64,000 bases of DNA from Cristatella mucedo. Its lineage: Eukaryota > Bryozoa > Phylactolaemata > Cristatellidae. Of this stretch, positions 57,278 through 64,000 are shown one piece after another; position 1 is the stretch's first letter, and each line of letters begins with the position of its first letter. The stretch spans positions 299,501-363,500 of the forward strand of contig WPIO01000080.1 of the NCBI GenBank assembly GCA_009760855.2. The letters run 5' to 3'. Made by a program: the position numbers and the translations under genes. Under the pieces are notes generated by a model. The model was not told the DNA's origin. It saw only the letters and a program-made list of their open reading frames with translations, and searched no databases.

Positions 57278-57659
57278 CGCGACCGCTGCAGCCGATGAAG
57301 CGCATGTCCCGGATATCGGCGACGTTGAAGCACATGAACGAGCGGCTGTTTCGCATCTCGACGTCGGCGAGCGCTTCGTTTCCTGCAAGCACCGCCACCT
57401 CGGCGCCGCCGCAGCCGCAGCTGCCGCCAGTCGCTGCCGCCTCGTTGGCGCCGTCGTCCAGGACGACCACGAAGAAAGAGCGCGAGAGAATCTTTTTGCA
57501 GCGCACGTGCGACGGCAGGCGCGTGCACAGCACCGTCGGATGGTCGGTGGCCACTATGTCGTCGGCCACAAGCTCGGCAGCCGCCTCGCTGCTGTACGCG
57601 CGGATCTTGCTCAGAGCCATTTCCCGCGTCTGCGACGCCGTCATCGTTAGCACTGACAT
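57278..57659 (-). pseudogene. Runx copy C: first Runt-domain exon only
   Basis: A 382-nt exon, the same length as in A and B, with ATG at 57659 and an intact donor gtgagt. It encodes [20 protein letters not shown] and the first two thirds of the Runt domain to SGRG. The DNA that should follow (end of intron 1, exons 2-5) is absent: intron 1 sequence runs to about 56445 and joins directly to sequence that follows the Runx-A gene. Without exon 2 the Runt domain lacks its last beta-strands and the DNA-contacting VDGPR loop, so a normal protein is not expected. The 5' two thirds of the exon match copy B with about one difference in 270 bp, while the 3' third resembles copy A (including Cys at the R139 position). 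The exon has no internal stops, so loss is recent or a short product is still made. Confidence 0.85.
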
Positions 57660-58202
57660 GCTTCCCCTGAGCACTTCCTCTGATCTCGCGTTGTCGTCAT
57701 CGTTGGTAGAGTGTCACCCAAGATTTGCAGATGACAAAAGATTACGTTCGTGCGAGCGAGGCAATGCCGGGTCAAATGAGCGAGGCGGCAGTTGGAGGCG
57801 GCGACGCCCGTGCCCGCCCGGTCTGCGAACACGCCCCCGATTCACCTGACCCCCACCCCTTTCACTTGCACCACTATCATTCCCCCCTCAGGCTTTCAAC
57901 CAACCCCACCAGAGCACCACTATCTACCCGAAGCACCGCCGGCCGTGTTGCCGTCCGGACGACGGAGTAAGTTACGGAGGCCAAGAGTACTGGGGTGAGG
58001 AAGAGAGATAGTGGATTAAAGATGGAAAGGGAGAGAGTGCGAGTGCTAGTGGCCAAGACTCGGCGAGAAATATAACGGATCGGACTCCAGTTTGAGAGAT
58101 TACTGCTTGACCGTGGCCGGCGCCTCGTGTGCTTCCGTATGAAGCTGGTACTCGGGGCTTATACATCGAGCCGCGACGGCGAAAAGGAATGTTTGAGGCG
58201 GG

Positions 58203-58274
58203 ACCGAGGTCCTAAAATAACCAGGGCTGCTACAGCAAACGCACGGTGATTGGTAGACGGGCGGATTATTCGGG
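58203..58274 (-). promoter_or_regulatory. Conserved Runx promoter module, copy C
   Basis: In sense: ctaccaatcaccgtgcgttt, gctgtagcagcc and ttattttaggacc. It is kept intact upstream of the truncated gene. Confidence 0.55.
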
Positions 58275-58375
58275 CGGGGCTTGGCCGGACGGCCGAAGTG
58301 AAGTGGAGGGGCGTTTCGCTTGCCTCTATTCCGTAGCACGTGTGACACAAGTGAACTCGAAAGAGTGAAAAAGAG

Positions 58376-58573
<198 letters not shown>

Positions 58574-58869
58574 TGACAGAGCGAGTTCGAGGGCGGCCTC
58601 TTGTCCCTTGGATTTTTGCATGCATTCTTTTATTTTTTCCACTGGCCGCCGCCGCCTCACGACGAGCTTCAAGCGCTGTGGCTGTAAGCGGTCAACGTGA
58701 CAGCGGCGTCGGACTTCGTTAAAGCGTCGCAGCTCGTCTAGAAAACCTGGTTTTTCTAATTTCCATTACCATTTACAGCTGAATCTCAAACTGGAGCTGC
58801 AGCGAACGCTTCGTATTATAGTAACAGCAGCAGCTGCTGCTTCGGCCCTTACTTAGTGGTCAGTGGCCT

Positions 58870-59970
58870 GCTGCAATAGCGCCACTAGCAGTAGTGGCAG
58901 CCGATGCCGTTGCCGGCTCTCGATCACTGGTACACACACTGGCCGCCAAGATTTCAGCCTGATTTCTGGCTGACTGCGAGTCGGAGATCACAACCCCAAT
59001 TGAGATCACCCCCCTCATATCACCCCCATCTTTCATCCTCCTGAGATCCCTACGATGGCCGAGGCTCTTACCCACGGGGAAGACTGACGAAATGCCCGAC
59101 CGAGGGCGAAGATGATTGGCACGATGAGGAGCGTGGCGACGGAGCGTGGACCAGCGAGCGCTTGGCAGCAGGGTGGCGGCAGACACGGCTTCTTCGGCCG
59201 CTTCTGCAAAGCAGGCGCCGTCGTTGGCCTGCACTGATGTCGCCCCGAGGCTGGCACTCAGCTTCTATTGTAGTAGATGCGATTGATGTGTAGGCGTGGC
59301 CGCAACCCCCGAGTTCTCTGGCGCAGGAGCGTTCGCTCGGGGCGTGTCGGCGGCTGGCCGGATTACGCCCCCCCCCGGTCATCGCGAGCCGCCGACGCCG
59401 AGCTTCGCTTTCGTTTCGTCTGCCTCTCTCCAGCATGCATGACAGCATGTCCTACACACTTTCTGCATCTCCTCAGGCCTGCTCGTTACAGCGAGTGTAC
59501 TGACGAGTTCAGCTACTCAGCGTGCCGCGGCCATTGCTCGGCGCTCGCCCGCACCTCGTCACGCTCGCTGTAGCTGCCACGAAATGCACAATCTGCAAAG
59601 CACGTCGGACGCTATGATATATACGCTAAAAATTCACTGTCGTCACGATGCGAACGCACGGTAAAACACTCGATGAACGTCAACGTCATTCATGCCACTA
59701 TGACAGTGTGCCTTATGCACAATCACACCTGTAAGAGCTACCGTCAGTGCCGGAAAGTATCTGTCGCAGAGCAGCCGAGTATATGGATTATATAAGAGGT
59801 CGCAAGAGGTGTTTACCCCAGTGGCACTGTCAGCGGCCGGATCTGTTTCTGTCAAGAGAAGACTTGAAGCTTGTCATGAGAAAGATGCATGTTAGAACGG
59901 AGGCTTTGATATTATCCAAGCTATCTCCTTATCTAAGAATATTAATAGCACTCCAGACCACAATTTATGT
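58870..59970. other. Unit C spacer; no gene recognised
   Basis: Matches 41218-42235 in direct orientation. Frames on both strands are not conserved relative to B because of small insertions and deletions. Confidence 0.45.
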
Positions 59971-59974
59971 TGCC

Positions 59975-60630
59975 CTTATAATAATAATAATAATAATGCA
60001 CTTGATAAAGCATCCTCAGAGAACTCAATCTCTTTCGAGGCGCTTAACATTTGCTGCAAAGGGAAATGCAATTGAATGGTGAGTAATATCATGCTTGATA
60101 AACAACATGAATAACGTGGTTAGGGGTGACATGCACAGGGTCAGCATGCAAATGTGGTTAGCGGCAGTATGCACAGTGTCAGCACGCATAAGCACATCAA
60201 GGACAAATCACAGGGACTCACTAAATGCTTTCCTAAATAGGTGTGTTTTTAAGTTCTTTTTAAATGTGGTCAAGTCAGGGGATGTTCTGACACAAGTCGG
60301 AAGTGAGTTCCAGGCTTTGGGAGCATACAAACTAAATGCACTGTCTCCAAAGGATTTGAGGTTTCTACGAAATATTGGTAGACTGTTGGATTCCGGAAAG
60401 CGGGTAGTACGATGCTTGGCCTGGTGGAGGAGTAGATCTGAGAGATAGGCTCAAGCCAAAGAATGAAGAGACCTAAAAGTGAGCGACAAAACCTTGAAGT
60501 CAATCCGTTCTTGACTGGTAGCCAGTGAAGGTCGTCGAGAAGTGGTGTGATGTGGCAACTGCGACGCTCACGACAGAAAAGCCTAGATGCGGAGTTCCGC
60601 ACCAGCTGCAATCGCCTGATCTGTGGGTAG
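59975..60630 (-). mobile_element. LINE family 1 fragment (reverse), unit C only
   Basis: (AAT)n, reverse hairpin tail, 3' untranslated region, then ORF2 C-terminal sequence with frameshifts ([20 protein letters not shown]). Unit B has the empty site at about 42239 (atgttgcccatctgtgg). Confidence 0.9.
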
Positions 60631-60929
60631 ACTTCTGGGGGCAGACTCTCAGTACAGGTTGTTCAGGCTCATTCGGCACGGTTTGATCCTGTGATCACCA
60701 TCAATTGGTAGTATCGATTATCGATTATTTCATCCTGTGATCACCTTATTCTTCTTAAGCGCCACTTATCTCGCCTGGTCATCACTGGCTCTGCTCTGCA
60801 ACGGTCTCGGTCATTATCGGCGAAGTAAATAGCATCGATGTCAAACTATTAACAGCCATTACATCAATCCGTCCATCCAACCGTCCGTCCGTCCAAGCCG
60901 AAGTAGTTAGCTGGAGCCCAAGTGTTAAT

Positions 60930-60982
60930 TGGGAAGCGCCAGGATGGCAATTCAATTCTCTTAGGGCGCTGTACAAATACAT

Positions 60983-61014
<32 letters not shown>

Positions 61015-61038
61015 AATAAATAAATAAATAAATAAATA

Positions 61039-61079
<41 letters not shown>

Positions 61080-61085
61080 TTATTT
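60930..61085. repeat. LINE-tail remnant followed by (TA)n and (AAAT)n
   Basis: The sequence gaagcgccaggatggc, then ctcttagggcgctgtacaaa resembles a LINE tail, and is followed by TA and TAAA/TTTA microsatellites to 61083. Confidence 0.85.
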
Positions 61086-62439
61086 ACTCACACAATTTAT
61101 TTATATCCTTTGCTTTATTACTTGTAGCAGCACTTACATGAATGGTCACCAGTTCACACAAGCCGCCTCCATGGGTGACTTCTGAAATATGTTACGTTTG
61201 GGCATAGTGTTATAGCAGCCAAGGAAATAGTTGCCAGTGCCCTAAATTGACGAGTTGCGACTGTCCCCCACCAGCGAACGAGTCTCTTTCCACCCGCTCC
61301 ACCGAAGCCTTGCTTCAAGCTGCATGCTTGGTGCTAGAGAGACATGGGTGAGACCGTGAGACTACACCAATCCGGCTCTCTGCCTACAGGCGCCACATAT
61401 TGTGTCGCATACGGTGCGTACTGTACCTTGTGCCAATGTCCCCGTAGCGCGTGCCAGTCGTCCAATCGCACAATCACAAGGCTTTCATTTCTATCGTACA
61501 CGACGACACCCCAGCGTGTGTGTCGTCTTGTAAAATAGAAATGAAAAAAGTTTGTCTGCGCTCTAGTCACTCCTTGCCTGCGTGCCTGCTTGCCAGCGTC
61601 ACGTCGAACTCTTGACTGCCTTAAATTATAGATCTCAACTCCCTTGCCGAATCTATTGCTGAAATTCGCACACGCATAGCAGCAGACACTCTCAAATCGA
61701 TTGAAGTCAAAGCGAACTTGCGTGACGTCACGGGAAACCGAGAATTTAGGTTTTTTTAAACTCATCTTTAGATATTTCCCTTCTCTTGCCAAAGCCTGCC
61801 CAGTGAAACTGTTTCCTGACGCCGTTCAGCTACCACCCGTATTAACGACCTAATTCGTTTCGTAATGCCTCTTTATAAACCTTGAATCTCTTTTGAACAG
61901 GGCGCCATAAGCCCGTATGCCCTCGAAGCCTGGAAATTGCTCGGGAATTACGTCATGACACCCGCTGACCACCGCTTTTTTAACGATCGATAAACCAGAA
62001 GGCTTCTTACAGCATTTTACTGCCTGCCTGTGAATTGTTTATGCGCCCGCACGTGCCGACACTCAACTCATTAAACTCTAAAAAGCCGACCCGCTTCCCT
62101 TGCAGCGTCAATAAAGTGCCCAGAGAAAGAGATTTTTTATTGGTACAATGCCATACATGTTTTATTCTGTTATTGTGACGGTCAGTCAGCCGTGAACTGA
62201 AAAAGAGAAGATTTTATTCACATGGGGCACCATAAACATGTTATTGCTAATATTATGATACTCAGCCGTGCACTGCACGCGCGTGCCACGTGCAGTGCAC
62301 GGAGGTGCACTTGCACGTACCTTCTCGCAATCGTATTGCCTTTATCTTCGTTCAAATGGGCAAGAGTTCTGTAGTTCAATGGCTCTCTGCCTGCGAGGAG
62401 CCGATCGTTTGACCCAGGTATTGCGCGCGCGTCTAGCTT

Positions 62440-62560
62440 TGCTTACTATTCTATTGCGTATCACTTTGCAGCAAATGTAAAGCGCCTAGAAAGAGATTAA
62501 GTTCTCTGAGGGCGCTTTATCAAGTGCAATATTATTATTATTATTATTATTATTATTAGC
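62440..62560 (+). mobile_element. LINE family 1 3' end, unit C only
   Basis: The sequence gcaaatgtaaagcgcctaga, then the hairpin partner and (ATT)n at 62532-62558. No matching tail is found at the corresponding place near 44230 in unit B. Confidence 0.85.
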
Positions 62561-63658
62561 AAAAGGCAATTTTGCACCACTCGCACAGCGAGAGCCGCCA
62601 CGGCTCTCACTGCCAAAAATGCTCTCGCTGCCATAAGTGAGTCTGTTAAATCACTTGGCCTTTACTTTAATTTTACTTTTGCTTGGCGCTCTTTTCATAC
62701 GGGCGGCGCGCAGCAGATAGTCGGCACTGCCGGCGGAAGTAGTGTAGGTTACAGCCGAGGTATACGTCCTACGTAGGTCGGTATATAATATTAATAGTAC
62801 ATTTGTAAAGTGCCTTCAAATAACTTGAAATTGTTCCTGGCATTTTCTCTTTATCTATCCTCCATACATCGGTACGCATCCTATACACGCACCGGCTGTG
62901 GAGGGGAAACATTCGACGGCCGGAAGTCACCGGAAGTCGTACGGGAAGCAGCGAGAGCCGCCAGAAAACGGCGCCTATCCGTTCGCTTCGCGTCGCGTCT
63001 GCTGGCCGCCGCCGCCGCGTCCGGAGCGGCGCGAAAAATTTCAACTCAGGTACTTCGCACGCTCAGTTCACAGTTCGAGCCAGCGGACTCGGTCGCCAAA
63101 TTCATCGGCTTTGGCTCGAGGCGAGCGCCTTACCAACCTTGACCTTTCGCATGGTCAGCACGTCAACTTCATCGCAGTCGAGGCTGCTAAAGCAAGGCTG
63201 ATTCACCGTTGCAAAAATTTGAGCCCGCTAAGATAAGGTTACCGCAGATAATAAGCACAAATAAGCTGGTCCACGTTTTTGCGTCGAGTGACGCAGCAAC
63301 ATACTGGCTGCTTGTTTTCGCACTTATAAGGATAAGGATAACACATCCACACTTGGATGGTCCATACTTATATCCCGCGCCGTCTAGACTTCTATAACCG
63401 GCGAACGGTACCGCGCTTCCGCCTCCGCTTTTCGCGCCCGTCTCGTCACAGCGAGTCCGCACCGCATGACGTCACAGCGAGTCAGCTCGGTGGCCCACTT
63501 TAGCCAAGCTATCTCGTGCCTGCGACCACAGCCTGCCTCGGCCCAACGGCCGGAAGCGAATGACAGGTTCCGAGCTGATACGACACTGACTGTGGCGATC
63601 GCCCCGCTCGTCTCAGCCTCATTAATTAAACACGCTAGCACCGCTCGTCTCAACCGTA

Positions 63659-63664
63659 TTTATT
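63659..63664 (-). terminator. Poly(A) signal of LMO-C
   Basis: AATAAA in gene sense, 170 bp after the stop at 63836-63834, the same spacing as in LMO-A. Confidence 0.65.
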
Positions 63665-63833
63665 AAATACTGTCATTGGATCGATGCTTCGTCCTGGCCA
63701 AAGCCACAGCTGCACTGAGGCAGCTATGCGCGGAGCTTTTTCGTGAAGGAGGCGACGAAGGAGAGCTTCTTGGCGAGCGAGTTACGAATCTTGCGACGAA
63801 GGAATTCCGCACTGGACAGCCGCCGCAGGACGC

Positions 63834-63878
63834 TCACTGCTGTCTGTCTCGGTCCGTCGTCCTGATCAAGTTCGGAGG
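63834..63878 (-). CDS. LMO-like copy C, last coding exon only (gene continues beyond the window)
   Basis: After the acceptor tttctag the exon reads PPNLIRTTDRDRQQ and stops, nearly the same as the copy A tail PPNLTGTTERDGQQ. The preservation of acceptor, frame and stop between A and C supports the third-exon assignment. The LIM exons should lie upstream on this strand, past position 64000. The remaining bases to 64000 are intron. Confidence 0.6.
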   Translation of the reverse strand, partial: PPNLIRTTDRDRQQ

Positions 63879-64000
63879 CTAGAAATGAAACGCATATGGT
63901 TCCACGTCGAAAAAACCTGCAAAACGTTTGCGAGCCAGAAGGGACCAGACGGCAGCAACAGAGCGAGCTCTCCCTCTGCCGCCGCCAGTCCGCATTCGCT

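Overview
The window is nuclear DNA of an animal. It holds Runt-domain (Runx) genes, two-LIM-domain (LIM-only, LMO-like) genes, spliceosomal introns with GT/AG borders and matching phases, an H4-type histone gene with the animal 3' stem-loop, tRNA-derived SINEs, L2/CR1-like LINE fragments and long (GA)n/(CT)n tracts. The Runx proteins are divergent and lack a terminal WRPY motif. An early-branching invertebrate such as a sponge is my best guess, but nothing here proves it.

The main feature is a segmental triplication of an LMO-like gene followed by a Runx gene. Unit A lies on the + strand (about 4.3-19.7 kb): LMO-A at 10513-11693 and Runx-A at 13801-19502. Unit B is inverted (about 50.6 down to 30.8 kb): LMO-B at 47130-46160 and Runx-B at 39282-31275. 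Unit C has the same orientation as B and is tandem to it (from beyond the window end down to about 51.3 kb): only the last exon of LMO-C (63878-63834) is inside the window, and Runx-C is reduced to its first coding exon (57659-57278). The DNA downstream of Runx-A (19.6-24.0 and 27.7-28.3 kb) matches the DNA downstream of Runx-C (56.4-51.3 kb). The DNA between Runx-B and LMO-B (40.4-46.2 kb) matches that between Runx-C and LMO-C (58.7-63.9 kb).

By joining splice sites in phase I could build five-exon models for Runx-A (394 codons) and Runx-B (827 codons), and three-exon models for LMO-A (173) and LMO-B (138). The exons carrying the Runt domain are the same length in every copy (382 nt in all three, 126 nt in A and B), while the activation-domain exons differ greatly in size. 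Vertebrate LMO2 and RUNX1 work in the same transcriptional complexes, so linkage of the two families is suggestive, but any joint function here is inference.

Outside the triplication are a divergent H4-like gene broken by an 11-bp duplication (1576-1892) and two exons of an unrecognised nuclear-type protein on the - strand (26890-26067). The rest is mobile-element debris, microsatellites and minisatellites. Comparing the units gives empty sites for several insertions, and so a relative history of the locus. All gene models come from reading the sequence; no transcript evidence or database search was available.
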